Below are positions 52,379 to 62,083 of a stretch of DNA of 64,000 bases, piece after piece (within the stretch, counting starts at the first letter, position 1; the number at the start of each line of letters is the position of its first letter). A program made the translations under genes and the position numbers. The notes below the pieces were generated by a model that saw only the letters and a program-made list of their open reading frames with translations, had not been told where the DNA came from and made no database searches. Origin of the DNA: Oscillospiraceae bacterium (lineage in GTDB: Bacteria > Bacillota > Clostridia > Saccharofermentanales > Saccharofermentanaceae); contig CACYMP010000004.1 of assembly GCA_902775565.1 (NCBI GenBank), positions 1 to 64,000 of the forward strand. The letters run 5' to 3'.

Positions 52379-54529
52379 TCACAATACTCCCATCTTCGAA
52401 CCGAATCTGAGCTCGAACATCTCTTCTATGTTCTTCTCGAGGAGTTCTGCCTCGCTGCCGCCTTTCGCAAGCACCGCGTTGACAGCGTCACACGCGTCGG
52501 AAGCGATGGTCAGATCCGTATAGAGATTTGCCGCGCGGAGCGTCGGTATACCGTGCTGCCTCGTCCCAAAGAAATCACCCGGGCCTCTTATCTCAAGGTC
52601 TTTCTGGGCCAGCTCGAAGCCGTCCTGGGACTCGCACATAAGCCTCATTCTCGTAAGCGCAAGCTCTGACTTGGATTCGGATACCAGTATACAATAAGAC
52701 TTCTCTTTGCCTCTGCCGATACGGCCTCTGAGCTGATGAAGCGTTGAAAGGCCGAACCTGTCCGCATCCATTATGATCATTATATTCGCTCTCGGATTAT
52801 CGACTCCGACTTCGATAACGGTTGTGGAAATGAGGATCTTTATCTCGCCGGAAAGAAACTTCTCCATCGTATCGAGCTTTGTCTGCTCGTTCATGGAACC
52901 GTAGAGGACCGCGGCCGGAAACCTCTTCGTAATACCTGTCTCATCGAGCCTGCTCTTCATCTGGATAACGGAAGTGATCTCGCTCTCGTCAGAACCTTCG
53001 CGTCCGATGATGCTGTCATCCGAGATCTCGTCCTCGTTCTCGTCGATCCTTGCGCAGACTATGTAGGCCTGCTGTCCCGACTCGAGCATGGAAACGAGCG
53101 CGTCCCTTGTATCAGAGCTGTCTTTGGAAGCCGCAAACCATGTGGTTATCGCCTGTCTTCCCGCAGGCTTCTCCCTGATCACGGACGTCTTCATATCGCC
53201 GTAAAGCACCATGGCGAGCGTTCTCGGGATAGGAGTTGCCGTCATGACTAGGTTATGCACGCTGTTGATGCCACTTTCGGGATCTTTCTTAATGAGGAGC
53301 TTCTCCCTCTGCTTAACGCCGAATCTGTGCTGCTCATCAGCAATGACAAGTGCCAGGTCGGCAAACTCTATATCATCGGTAAGGAGCGCATGTGTTCCGA
53401 TAATGACGGAAGCCTCGCCGTCTCTTAATTGCTCTTTGATCTCCTTCTTTACGGAAGCTTTCGTTTTGCCTAAGAGAAGAACGACATTGATGCCGCTTCC
53501 TTTAAGGATCCTGCATGCATTGTCGTAATGCTGTCTTGCGAGGACCGATGTTGGCGCGAGCATGACGGACTGTTTTCCCATGAGAGCCGTCATAGCCATC
53601 GCAAGGATCGCGACAGCGGTCTTTCCTGAGCCTACGTCTCCCTGGACCAGACGGTTCATCGGTACGTTGGTCATCATGTCTTTCTGAATATCGATTATCG
53701 CTTTGCGCTGGTCGCCGGTAAGCGTGAAGCCTAAGCCTTCGACTATCTTTTTCCAGCGAACGGCAACGTCTTTTGCGAGCTCGGATCCGCTCTCGGGAAC
53801 GACCTGTTCGGCAACCTCTTTGACGCTGGTGCCGCGGTTGTAGAGCTTCATTCCGACACCTAATAAGATAAGCTCCTCAAAAGCTATCTGACGGCGTGCC
53901 GATGCCGCTTCATCAAGTGTCTCCGGGAAATGGACCTTCCTGTAAGCTTCGGCCATGGGCACGAAGTTCTCCTTCTGCATGACCTGTTCGGGTATGCAGC
54001 ATTTGAGTTCTTCACCGCAGAGATCGAGCGCGGTCTTTATCCATCTGGACAACTGTCTGGAAGTAATCCCCGCCGTCATATGATATACGGGTCTTACAAG
54101 CTCGGATGTATTGACCTTGTCAGCTTTCTCCATGAAGGGATTGACCATCTGCGGAGTGCCGGCAAAATAAGTAAGCTCACCGTGGACAAAGCATTTGTCG
54201 CCAACAGCGAATTTGTTCGCGATATAAGGCGAATTGAAAAACATGAGCTTTATCCTTCCGGATTCATCCCCGGCCATAAAGCTGACGTTCTTGGCGCGGC
54301 TCCTGATATTAACGGAAGGTGTACTCATTACTGTCAGATAGAGCGAGGCTTCATTGCCGCTCTCGCAGGAAGAGACACGTGCAACCGATGTCCAGTCGTT
54401 ATATCTCCACGGAAGGAATGTGATGAGATCGTAGACCGTGTTGATCTCAAGCTTTGCAAGACGGTCCGCGGCAGCAGGACCTATGCCGTAAAGCACTGAA
54501 ACGGGACTTGCGAGGCTGACCTTGCCCAT
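52379..54529 (-). CDS. recG: ATP-dependent DNA helicase RecG
   Basis: 716 residues. The N-terminal wedge OB-fold contains YLTVMSTPSVNIRSRAKNV and IKLMFFNSPYIANKFAVGD. Superfamily 2 motifs are QGDVGSGKTAVAILAMAMTA (I), IADEQHRFGVKQREKLL (II, DEQH), MTATPIPRTLAMVLYGD (III), LISTTVIEVGVDNPRANIM (V) and LHQLRGRIGRGKEKSYCIL (VI). It remodels stalled forks and Holliday junctions. The ATG at 54529 has GGAGGAGG upstream and overlaps the nth stop (TGATG); the longer reading is rejected. Confidence 0.96.
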   Translation of the reverse strand: MGKVSLASPVSVLYGIGPAAADRLAKLEINTVYDLITFLPWRYNDWTSVARVSSCESGNEASLYLTVMSTPSVNIRSRAKNVSFMAGDESGRIKLMFFNSPYIANKFAVGDKCFVHGELTYFAGTPQMVNPFMEKADKVNTSELVRPVYHMTAGITSRQLSRWIKTALDLCGEELKCCIPEQVMQKENFVPMAEAYRKVHFPETLDEAASARRQIAFEELILLGVGMKLYNRGTSVKEVAEQVVPESGSELAKDVAVRWKKIVEGLGFTLTGDQRKAIIDIQKDMMTNVPMNRLVQGDVGSGKTAVAILAMAMTALMGKQSVMLAPTSVLARQHYDNACRILKGSGINVVLLLGKTKASVKKEIKEQLRDGEASVIIGTHALLTDDIEFADLALVIADEQHRFGVKQREKLLIKKDPESGINSVHNLVMTATPIPRTLAMVLYGDMKTSVIREKPAGRQAITTWFAASKDSSDTRDALVSMLESGQQAYIVCARIDENEDEISDDSIIGREGSDESEITSVIQMKSRLDETGITKRFPAAVLYGSMNEQTKLDTMEKFLSGEIKILISTTVIEVGVDNPRANIMIIMDADRFGLSTLHQLRGRIGRGKEKSYCILVSESKSELALTRMRLMCESQDGFELAQKDLEIRGPGDFFGTRQHGIPTLRAANLYTDLTIASDACDAVNAVLAKGGSEAELLEKNIEEMFELRFGSKMGVL

Positions 54530-55164
54530 CAGATCCTCCTCCCGCAAAAACCGGAAAGCGGGCATGCTCCGCAGTCAGGTGACTGGGCCTTGCAGTAAGT
54601 CCTTCCGAGATCGACCGACAGATGTCCGATCGCTATCCACTTATCTTTATCAAATACCTTCATAATATCCTTCTCAACACGTGCGGGATCTTCAGAATCG
54701 GTTATTCCAATACGTCTCATAACGCGCTTGCAGTGCGTATCCACAACGACCGCAGGTGTCTGATAGATCTCACCGACGATAAGATTTGCTATCTTTCTGC
54801 CTATTCCCCTGACCTTCATGAGTTCGTCAACGTCATTGGGGATGACTCCTCCCCATTCATTCACGAAGCGGGAAGCGAACTCCTTGACCGAAGCAGTCTT
54901 GGAGGCAGTCAGTCCGCACGGCTTGATAACAGCAGCTATGTCCTCATCCGGAGCATCAGCGACAGAACTCATGTCAGGGTACTTATCGAAAAGTTCCTTT
55001 GAAGTAAGATTAACCCTTTTATCGGTGCATTGCGCGGACAATATTCCTCTTATCGCAAGTCTTTCGGGCAGATCGAAATCAAGCGAGCAGGCAGAATCGG
55101 GAAACGCTCTGCAAAGCGCGTCCCATGTCTGATCAGCAAGTTTTGAACGTGATATCCGCGGCAT
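54529..55164 (-). CDS. nth: Endonuclease III
   Basis: 211 residues. The helix-hairpin-helix is LMKVRGIGRKIANLIVGE with the catalytic Lys, then VVDTHCKRVMRRIG with the catalytic Asp. The [4Fe-4S] cluster ligands are in TYCKAQSPDCGACPLSGFC (C-x6-C-x2-C-x5-C). It is a DNA glycosylase/AP lyase for oxidised pyrimidines. It follows the histidine kinase after one base and overlaps recG by one base, so repair genes form a coupled block. Confidence 0.96.
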   Translation of the reverse strand: MPRISRSKLADQTWDALCRAFPDSACSLDFDLPERLAIRGILSAQCTDKRVNLTSKELFDKYPDMSSVADAPDEDIAAVIKPCGLTASKTASVKEFASRFVNEWGGVIPNDVDELMKVRGIGRKIANLIVGEIYQTPAVVVDTHCKRVMRRIGITDSEDPARVEKDIMKVFDKDKWIAIGHLSVDLGRTYCKAQSPDCGACPLSGFCGRRI

Positions 55165-55165
55165 A

Positions 55166-56725
55166 TCATCCCTGCTTTTCGGGCGGGAACGGGAAATAGA
55201 AAACGAATCTTGCGCCGCCTAATTCGGTGCCGTCCTCACAGGATATGGTCTGACCGTGTGCCGCAAGGATCTGCTTGCAGATATAAAGTCCAAGACCGAA
55301 GCCTTCGACCTTGCGGGACGGGTCTGCCTTATAGAAGCTCTCGAAGATCCTCTTACGCTTAGATTCTTCAACACCGGCACCGGAATCCTCAACCTGGATC
55401 ATGATCCTTTTGTTTCTGGGTTCTGACGTTGTTGACACCTTAATCGAACCGCCCTGAGGGGTAAATTTGATAGCATTCGTAATGATGTTGATTATGACCC
55501 TGCAGAGCTGCTGCGCTTCGCCGTAGGCGGTTATGCCGGGCCCGGGATCGAGCGACTTGATGATGGTGATATCCTTGTTTGAAAGCTGTGCTTCAAGGTT
55601 ATCGATGATATCGTTGATCATGTCGCTGATGTTGAAATCTTCCATCATCTTGGGGTCAACATGTGACAGTGATGAAGCCTCGGTCATCTGTGTAACCAGA
55701 GTCCTGATCCTGTCAGACTGCTGTTTGATAAGCATCAGGTAGTGGTCATGCTTTTCGGGAGGTATCGTTCCGTCCGTCATAGCGGTAACGAAGCCGTTGA
55801 TCGACGTGAGCGGAGTCCTGATATCATGCGCGATCGAGGAGATGAACATCTCCCTGTCGCGCTCGGCATTCTCGAGCGATTCTATCATGTTGTTGACCGT
55901 CATGCCCATCTCGGTAAACTCCGAAGAAACCGCAAAGCTCGAATAATCCTCGGGCACGGAGAACCTGCGGCTGACTCTGACGGAGAAATCGCCTTCTGCG
56001 ACGCTTGCGATGGCGCGCGAGATCTCCTTGATAGGCATAAGGCTCAAGTATACGAATACAGCATAGAGTATGATGGAAATAACCATCGCTATCATCGCGG
56101 GAACGAAGATAACGTTGATGTATTCGGTGAATGTATCCATCGTAGTCTCATAGTTCTTGACGAGGATAAAATACGGTGTTCCGCTGACCTTTGTACAATA
56201 GGTCGAGGTAACGCTCCTGGGCTTTTGGCTGCTCGATCCGGCTTTTCCGTCTTTCTCTGCCTGCCTGATCAGCGAAAGAACATCCTCATCAGCCAGATAT
56301 GAGTTTCTGCCTGTGCCCTCCTTGACGGCAAGGCTGTCTTCAGCCTCGAATTCCCTTGAATTACGGCTTAATATCCTGCCGTCCTTATCAACAAAATAAA
56401 TGGAACCGCTCTCCCGGTATATCTCCGAGTTAACAAAGCGGTCCACAATACGCGAGTTTTTGAAGTTTTCAGAACCGTCGTTATCCATGGTGTATCTGAA
56501 CTCACCGGGCTGCATGGAAGTAAGCGATGTGATATCAGACGCAAGATTATGACCGACGGTGTCGGTTCCGTTAATCACCTTTACGACAAGGTTATTGTAC
56601 ATATTCTCATAAGAGAGGAACAGCAGAACGGCAAACACCACAAGGGTGGTAAATACAAGGAATGTAATTATGAAAACGGCAAAGTTTGCCGAGATCTTCC
56701 TGCCGCCGTCAGCCTTGGGAGCCAT
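55166..56725 (-). CDS. Sensor histidine kinase
   Basis: 519 residues. Two membrane segments (about 15-36 and 206-230) flank an extracellular sensor of about 165 residues. HAMP follows, then HisKA with SSIAHDIRTPLTSINGFV (phospho-His) and HATPase_c with IINIITNAIKFTPQGG (N box), VEDSGAGVEESKRKRIFESF (G1) and GFGLGLYICKQILA (G2). Typical PhoR/ResE/VicK-like layout. Its partner is the OmpR-type regulator three bases upstream. The signal is not known; the linkage to ftsZ, nrdR and repair genes hints at cell envelope or growth state. Confidence 0.92.
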   Translation of the reverse strand: MAPKADGGRKISANFAVFIITFLVFTTLVVFAVLLFLSYENMYNNLVVKVINGTDTVGHNLASDITSLTSMQPGEFRYTMDNDGSENFKNSRIVDRFVNSEIYRESGSIYFVDKDGRILSRNSREFEAEDSLAVKEGTGRNSYLADEDVLSLIRQAEKDGKAGSSSQKPRSVTSTYCTKVSGTPYFILVKNYETTMDTFTEYINVIFVPAMIAMVISIILYAVFVYLSLMPIKEISRAIASVAEGDFSVRVSRRFSVPEDYSSFAVSSEFTEMGMTVNNMIESLENAERDREMFISSIAHDIRTPLTSINGFVTAMTDGTIPPEKHDHYLMLIKQQSDRIRTLVTQMTEASSLSHVDPKMMEDFNISDMINDIIDNLEAQLSNKDITIIKSLDPGPGITAYGEAQQLCRVIINIITNAIKFTPQGGSIKVSTTSEPRNKRIMIQVEDSGAGVEESKRKRIFESFYKADPSRKVEGFGLGLYICKQILAAHGQTISCEDGTELGGARFVFYFPFPPEKQG

Positions 56726-56728
56726 GGA

Positions 56729-57448
56729 TTACCTCGTCTCGAATTTATAACCCTTGCTCCAGACAGTCTTAATGCACCAGTTCTGTTCCCTGTCGGGATT
56801 CTCGATCTTCTCTCTGATCCTCTTGATGTGTACGTCAACAGTACGGGATTCTCCGTAGAAGTCATAACCCCAAACGTTTTCAAGGAGCTGCTCACGGGTG
56901 AAAACGCGGTTGGGATTGGATGCGAGGAAGAAAAGAAGTTCAAGCTCCTTCGGCGGCATATAGATCTCATTGCCGTCAACTGTAACGACATAACGGATCT
57001 TGTCGACCGAGAAGCCGGGATATGTGATGATGTCATCAGGCTTGCCGGATTCAGCCTCGGCAGCGTTGCCGCTGTCTCTCTTCTCTGTACGTCTGAGGAC
57101 AGCCTTAACTCTTGCGAGGACTTCCTTAGGCTCGAACGGCTTCGGGATGTAATCGTCAGCACCGAGCTCAAGACCGATGATCTTGTCTAACGTATCAGTA
57201 CGTGCTGTAAGCATTATGATGGGGGTATCAGAAGTCTTTCTGATCTCACGGCAGATGTCATTTCCGTCCATTCCGGGAAGCATCAGGTCAAGAAGAACGA
57301 TGTCGGGCTTGAACTGTGAAAAGACACCGATAGCCCTGTCGCCCTGCATGCAGGTTGATACCTGGTAACCTTCCTTCTCGAAATAAAGCTTAAGTACTTC
57401 GATGATGTTCGGATCATCATCTACCAGCAAGACTTTGTTAACTGCCAT
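56729..57448 (-). CDS. OmpR-family response regulator
   Basis: 239 residues. The receiver domain (1-120) has KVLLVDDDPNIIEVLKLYFE (acidic pair), DIVLLDLMLPGMDG (phospho-Asp about 55) and the TARTDTLD and GADDYIPKPFEPKEV motifs (Thr and Lys). The C-terminal winged helix has PPKELELLFFLASNPNRVFT and RTVDVHIKRIREKIENP. It is the cognate regulator of the adjacent kinase. It starts 22 bases after nrdR. Confidence 0.95.
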   Translation of the reverse strand: MAVNKVLLVDDDPNIIEVLKLYFEKEGYQVSTCMQGDRAIGVFSQFKPDIVLLDLMLPGMDGNDICREIRKTSDTPIIMLTARTDTLDKIIGLELGADDYIPKPFEPKEVLARVKAVLRRTEKRDSGNAAEAESGKPDDIITYPGFSVDKIRYVVTVDGNEIYMPPKELELLFFLASNPNRVFTREQLLENVWGYDFYGESRTVDVHIKRIREKIENPDREQNWCIKTVWSKGYKFETR

Positions 57449-57470
57449 TTAATCACCCCTCGTTACAAGT

Positions 57471-57974
57471 TTATTGTATTTCCCTGCCGTTCTGCGGCTT
57501 GTTAACACTCTGAGGACCGGATGTCTCATCTGATATCCTGCTTACCTCATCGGCGAACGACTGAGGATCGGTGAAGTCCTTGTATACGGAAGCGAAGCGC
57601 ACATACGCTACCTTATCCATATTCCTCAGACGGTTCATTATGTATTCACCGATTTCCGAGCTCGTTATCTCGCGGTTATAGATGTTGTTAACCTTATCGG
57701 TTATTTCGGCAACGATCTTTTCTTTGTCCTGAGTCGTTACTCCCCGTTTGGAGCATGCAATGTTCAGGCTGGCCATGATCTTATCGGCCATGAACGGTTC
57801 TCTTGTTCCGTTCTTCTTTATGACTGTCGGATTCAGGTCTTCGATCCTTTCGACAGTCGAAAACCTGTATCCGCATTCTATGCATTCACGGCGTCGTCTG
57901 ATGGAATATCCGTCTTCGGTAGGCCTTGAATCAAGGACCTTATCGTTATTCTTACCGCACTTTATGCAGATCAT
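57471..57974 (-). CDS. nrdR: Transcriptional repressor NrdR
   Basis: 167 residues. The zinc ribbon is MICIKCGKNNDKVLDSRPTE with RRRRECIECGYRFSTVERIE, followed by the ATP-cone domain (VIKKNGTREPFMADKIMASL). NrdR senses ATP/dATP and represses ribonucleotide reductase genes. It starts six bases after ftsZ, an arrangement seen in several Clostridia. No NrdR box was noticed inside the window, so targets lie elsewhere. Confidence 0.95.
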   Translation of the reverse strand: MICIKCGKNNDKVLDSRPTEDGYSIRRRRECIECGYRFSTVERIEDLNPTVIKKNGTREPFMADKIMASLNIACSKRGVTTQDKEKIVAEITDKVNNIYNREITSSEIGEYIMNRLRNMDKVAYVRFASVYKDFTDPQSFADEVSRISDETSGPQSVNKPQNGREIQ

Positions 57975-57980
57975 TTATTC

Positions 57981-59396
57981 TTACTGACCGTCTTTGCCGA
58001 ACATGAACCAAGGCTTAGCTGACTTCTGAGCAGGCTTTGCATCCGGCTGGGGAGCAACATTAGCCTGAGGTCTGCCACCCATCTGTACGGGAGCCTGAGG
58101 CTGTGCAGGTGCGGGTGCAGGCTGTTGAGGCTGCTGCATCGGAATCTGCTGTACGGGAGCAGGCTGCTGGGGCTGCATCGGGATCTGCTGTGCAGGTGCG
58201 GGTGCAGGCTGTGCAGGAGCTGCAGGGGCAACAGAATCATCACCGAATCTGAAGCCGGGAGCCGCATGCTGAACAGGTGCGGGTGCCGGTTCCGGTGCAG
58301 ACTGCTGCTGCTGTCTCGGAATGTATTCTGTTCTGGTCTGTGAAGAAGTAACCTGTCTTGAAGAAATAATGTTAGGATTCTCTCTCGACAGAACTGATGT
58401 GCTTGCTCTGTGGCCGACACCTGCGTTTACGGTATTGTCGAAGCCTGATGCGATAACGGTGATCATGAGCTCATCCTCAAGGGAGTCGTCAACAACCGCA
58501 CCGACGATGATCTCAGCCTCGGGAGAAGCCTCGTTACGAACGATGGATGAAGCTGCATCGATCTCGGAAAGTCTCATTCCGCGTCCGCCTGTGAAGTTGA
58601 GGATTACGCCTGTTGCGCCTTCGATAGTTGTATCAAGCAGAGGTGAGTTGATAGCCTGCTTGATAGCGACCTGTGCACGGTCCTCGCCGGAAGCGCGGCC
58701 GATACCCATGTGGCAGATACCTGCATCCTTCATGACGCGGGTAACATCTGCGAGGTCGAGGTTGATAAGTCCGGGGATTGCAACGAGGTCGGAAATACCT
58801 GCGACACCGAACTTGAGAACCTGGTCTGCCATATTGAAAGCTTCCTCGAAGGAAGTGCTCTCGTCTACTACGTCAAGGAGCTTATCGTTGGAAACAACGA
58901 TGAGGGAGTCAACAGACTTCTGAAGCTCACGGATACCGCGCTCAGCGTTTGCAGCTCTCTTGCCGCCTTCGAACGTGAACGGTGTGGTGACAACTGCGAC
59001 TGTAAGGATACCGAGATCTCTTGCGATCTGAGCTACGACAGGAGCAGCACCTGTACCGGTACCACCGCCCATGCCTGCTGTTACGAAGAGCATGTCTGTA
59101 TTTCTGATAGCTTCAGCGATCTCGTCGCGGGACTCTTCGGCAGCTTTCTCACCGACACTGGGGTCAGCTCCGCAGCCGAGGCCTCTTGTGACCTTCTCGC
59201 CGATCTGGATCTTTATTTCTGCCTTGTTGCGGGCAAGCGCCTGATTATCTGTGTTAATGGCGATAAATGTAACGCCCTGGACGCCACTCTCGACCATGCG
59301 GTTAACAGCATTGCTTCCGCCTCCGCCAACACCGATTACCTTAATGCTGGCAACATTCGATTCGTCCATTGAATAGCTGTGCTTGCTCTCAGACAT
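57981..59396 (-). CDS. ftsZ: Cell division protein FtsZ
   Basis: 471 residues. The tubulin-like GTPase begins [20 protein letters not shown], with tubulin signature [25 protein letters not shown]-type synergy loop [20 protein letters not shown] and the T7 region. The core ends near residue 325. A very long disordered C-terminal linker (about 330-460) is rich in Gln, Pro and Ala. The last residues, [13 protein letters not shown], replace the canonical PxFL-type peptide that binds FtsA, SepF or ZipA. The start is the ATG at 59396 with CGGAGGAATTTAGG; the longer reading has no ribosome site. Promoter candidate at 59476-59504. First gene of a nine-gene run to the coiled-coil protein. Confidence 0.95.
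   Translation of the reverse strand: MSESKHSYSMDESNVASIKVIGVGGGGSNAVNRMVESGVQGVTFIAINTDNQALARNKAEIKIQIGEKVTRGLGCGADPSVGEKAAEESRDEIAEAIRNTDMLFVTAGMGGGTGTGAAPVVAQIARDLGILTVAVVTTPFTFEGGKRAANAERGIRELQKSVDSLIVVSNDKLLDVVDESTSFEEAFNMADQVLKFGVAGISDLVAIPGLINLDLADVTRVMKDAGICHMGIGRASGEDRAQVAIKQAINSPLLDTTIEGATGVILNFTGGRGMRLSEIDAASSIVRNEASPEAEIIVGAVVDDSLEDELMITVIASGFDNTVNAGVGHRASTSVLSRENPNIISSRQVTSSQTRTEYIPRQQQQSAPEPAPAPVQHAAPGFRFGDDSVAPAAPAQPAPAPAQQIPMQPQQPAPVQQIPMQQPQQPAPAPAQPQAPVQMGGRPQANVAPQPDAKPAQKSAKPWFMFGKDGQ
58130..58198 (-). repeat. Imperfect duplication in the ftsZ linker
   Basis: Two related blocks encode QQIPMQ-type segments ([13 protein letters not shown] and [13 protein letters not shown]). 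The DNA is a CTG/CAG-type codon run of the Gln/Pro/Ala linker; a slip here would change linker length in frame. Confidence 0.6.
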
Positions 59397-59475
59397 CCTA
59401 AATTCCTCCGTAAAAAACTGTTTTTGTCCCGTACGATATAAAAATATAATTATGTTATACAATACATCATTTTGG

Positions 59476-59504
59476 ATTTTATCCCAAAAGATTTTTTCGT
59501 TCAA
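59476..59504 (-). promoter_or_regulatory. Promoter candidate for ftsZ
   Basis: On minus, TTGAAC (59499-59504), 17-base spacer, TAAAAT (59476-59481). The leader is about 70 bases. The preceding AT-rich stretch after ftsQ contains a weak hairpin (CAATACGG/CCGTTTGTATTG). Confidence 0.5.
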
Positions 59505-59599
59505 TACAAACGGGGTCATTTAACTCCGTATTGTAAGATACGAGTACATTTTATCATTAAATTGTAAACTTTTTAGGTAATATCAAATTATTTATTATT

Positions 59600-60952
59600 T
59601 TATTCTGCGGGAGTACCGGTGTTTGCATCACCGTTCTGATCACCGCTCCGGCCGTCGTTTGTGCCGTCTTTATTTTCAGTGCCGGCCTCTGTTTCAGTAA
59701 TCCTGTTCCTGTTTGTGTCGCTGTTTGCGTTGAAGATAAATTCATCGCCTGTCATGTCCAGAGTTCCCTTGATCGTAACCTGGTCAAAGGCATTGGAATT
59801 GAACAGATACAGCAGTTTGGACATCTTATCGTTTATCTTGTCGGTCCTGTTGAGCTTGATCTGGACCGGCTTGCCGCTGGCAGTATAGATAGTCAGGAAA
59901 ATATATCCGCTGGGGATAATGCGGACTTCCGTCGTGTGTTCGAACATATTGAAGTTGTCACCGATGGTGGCATTGTCGGCCGCGAGGATGGCTCCCAGGA
60001 CAACTATCGCGTTATTGTAAGCGTTCTGATCCCTTACCACTACCTTCTCACCGAGCCTTGCCGATTCGATGCCGACACCGTACACTATCGGACTTACGTT
60101 CTGCTTTACCTTTCCGGAGTTGAGCTCTAAGACTATCCCGTTACGGTCAAGTGCTATATAGCCGTCCGGAGTGCTTACGTAAGCTATCTTTCTTCTCTCC
60201 GAGACGTTTATCCTGACCTCGGACGGTATCCTGATGGATATCGAGATATCCGAGATATAAGGATTCTCTCTTCTGATCCGCTCTTCAGTCTTGCCGTAAT
60301 TAAGGCTCAGAACATCGAGGATATTGCCGCTGACGCCGCTCATGAGATGCGCGTTGTACTTGAGGCCGACCTCATTCAATACTTCCTCGTCGGTCAGTTC
60401 GATATTGCCCTCGATCGTGACAGAGCGCACTCTGAAAGCAGGAAGAAACAAGAGCAGCATTATCAAAGTAATAACGATGACAAAGAAGACTATTACGCCG
60501 ATACCGAATCCCGTGATCCTGACCTTCGGTTTTTTCTTTCCGGGCTTTGTCTCTTTGCGGTGTTCTACGGAAGGCTTTTCGGAAGGCTTGGTTTCATCTT
60601 CGTCTGACTCTCCGCCATGCTCTTCCTCACTCTTTTGGTCTTCGCCGTTCTCTTCTTCCGCTGACTGAGAATCGCTCTTGTCTTCGTCTCCGGCTTCCTT
60701 CCCGGAGCCCTCACTTTCTGTTTGCTCCGTTTCAGCCTTTTTGTCAACGGGACCTTTTTCTGAAGATTCTTCCCCGGGATCTTCCTCCGAGGACTCATTC
60801 TTCCCTGATCCTGATTTCTGCTCAGCTTCGGGTTTTACGGCTTCTTTCCTGTCTTTGGGCTTCTCGATCTGCAAATGTTCAGAATCATCCGCGCCGGAGC
60901 CATCATCTCCGCCGTCTATTCCAAACAGTCTGTCGAGTTCGTTATCATCCAT
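59600..60952 (-). CDS. ftsQ: Cell division protein FtsQ/DivIB
   Basis: 450 residues. A long acidic, Glu/Ser/Lys-rich cytoplasmic N terminus (about 1-140) is followed by one membrane segment (about 148-170, VIVFFVIVITLIMLLLFLPAF) and a POTRA domain (VRSVTIEGNIELTDEEVLNE), a beta domain and a short tail rich in Thr/Asn/Gly. FtsQ/DivIB links FtsB/FtsL and septal peptidoglycan synthesis at the outside of the membrane. The N-terminal extension is much longer than in E. coli or Bacillus. It is 12 bases downstream of murG, and the 203-base AT-rich gap to ftsZ carries the ftsZ promoter. Confidence 0.85.
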   Translation of the reverse strand: MDDNELDRLFGIDGGDDGSGADDSEHLQIEKPKDRKEAVKPEAEQKSGSGKNESSEEDPGEESSEKGPVDKKAETEQTESEGSGKEAGDEDKSDSQSAEEENGEDQKSEEEHGGESDEDETKPSEKPSVEHRKETKPGKKKPKVRITGFGIGVIVFFVIVITLIMLLLFLPAFRVRSVTIEGNIELTDEEVLNEVGLKYNAHLMSGVSGNILDVLSLNYGKTEERIRRENPYISDISISIRIPSEVRINVSERRKIAYVSTPDGYIALDRNGIVLELNSGKVKQNVSPIVYGVGIESARLGEKVVVRDQNAYNNAIVVLGAILAADNATIGDNFNMFEHTTEVRIIPSGYIFLTIYTASGKPVQIKLNRTDKINDKMSKLLYLFNSNAFDQVTIKGTLDMTGDEFIFNANSDTNRNRITETEAGTENKDGTNDGRSGDQNGDANTGTPAE

Positions 60953-60964
60953 AAAGCTATTCTA

Positions 60965-62077
60965 TCAATCTTGTATCCCGAGCGCTTCGGCAATCGAACG
61001 AAAAATGCGCTCATCTGTATCGGGTATTGCCTGTGAGGCAGCGCATTTCCTGATCTGCTCGCGCCTGGCGTCATCATTCAGAAGGTCAGTCAGAACGGGA
61101 ATTATCTTTCCGGAACCGCAGTCTTCATCGGTAACGACAATTCCGCCTCCCCTTTTGGCAATGGAATTTGCATTGTAAGTCTGGTGGTCGTGCGCCGCAT
61201 AAGGATAAGGCACCATTATCGCGCATGCCCCGGTCGCTGTTATCTCGGCGCATGTTACGGCGCCTGCACGAAGTATACAGACGTCGCTTCCCGCAAGGTA
61301 GAGATTGGTATCGGTGATGTATTCCCTGATATCGAGATTGGGAAGGTTCCTGTCTTCATCGGTGATCTCGACCGTATTGTGCTTGCCGCAGCTTAAGACG
61401 AACTTAACATCAGCGAACTCAGGTTTTCTGGCACACGAAAGAATAAATCCGGTGATCGTTGCAGAGCCTAATGAGCCGCCCATGGCAAAGACAAACTTCT
61501 TGCCTTCGGGTATCCCGAGCTTTTCCCTGGCGCCTTCGTAAGTGTTTCCGAACATTATCTTTCTTACGGGATTGCCAGTATATACCACTCTCTTTGCTTT
61601 GGAAAAGACGGATTCCTGATCGGGGAAGCCTGTCATGACGAGTGCCGCGCCCTTGGAAAGATGCCTGTTCGCACGGCCCGGAAAAGCATTCGCCTCATGG
61701 AGCATAACGGGAATACCGAGTCTTGCTGCTCCGAGGATGAGCGGAGCGCTGACAAATCCGCCCGTACTTATAACGGCCTCGGGACGGAATTGCTTAAGGA
61801 ATTCTATCGCCTGTCTTCTTCCTCTTGCCAGTGATATCTGGGCTTTTACGAGCTTGACTGAAGGTCTGGTCGGAAAAGGTCTGGATTCGATATCCACGAA
61901 CTCATAGCCTGCAGCAGGGATCAGTTCGCCCTCAAGGCCGTCTTTCCTTCCGCAGAAAATGAATTTACAGGTATCGCCCCTTTTGGCGAAACCATCATTA
62001 AGGGTACCTGCAATTGCAAGTGCAGGATTGATATGTCCGGAGGTTCCTCCGCCGATTATCGCGAAACGGTGCTCCAT
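60965..62077 (-). CDS. murG: MurG, undecaprenyl-PP-MurNAc-pentapeptide GlcNAc transferase
   Basis: 370 residues of GT-B fold. The N-terminal lipid-I loop is IIGGGTSGHINPALAIAGTL (residues 7-26), then AVISTGGFVSAPLILGAARL. The donor site is FAMGGSLGSATITGF, and CAIMVPYPYAAHDHQTYNA follows. It forms lipid II at the inner membrane face. Six bases after ftsW and 12 before ftsQ. Confidence 0.96.
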   Translation of the reverse strand: MEHRFAIIGGGTSGHINPALAIAGTLNDGFAKRGDTCKFIFCGRKDGLEGELIPAAGYEFVDIESRPFPTRPSVKLVKAQISLARGRRQAIEFLKQFRPEAVISTGGFVSAPLILGAARLGIPVMLHEANAFPGRANRHLSKGAALVMTGFPDQESVFSKAKRVVYTGNPVRKIMFGNTYEGAREKLGIPEGKKFVFAMGGSLGSATITGFILSCARKPEFADVKFVLSCGKHNTVEITDEDRNLPNLDIREYITDTNLYLAGSDVCILRAGAVTCAEITATGACAIMVPYPYAAHDHQTYNANSIAKRGGGIVVTDEDCGSGKIIPVLTDLLNDDARREQIRKCAASQAIPDTDERIFRSIAEALGIQD

Positions 62078-62083
62078 GAACGG

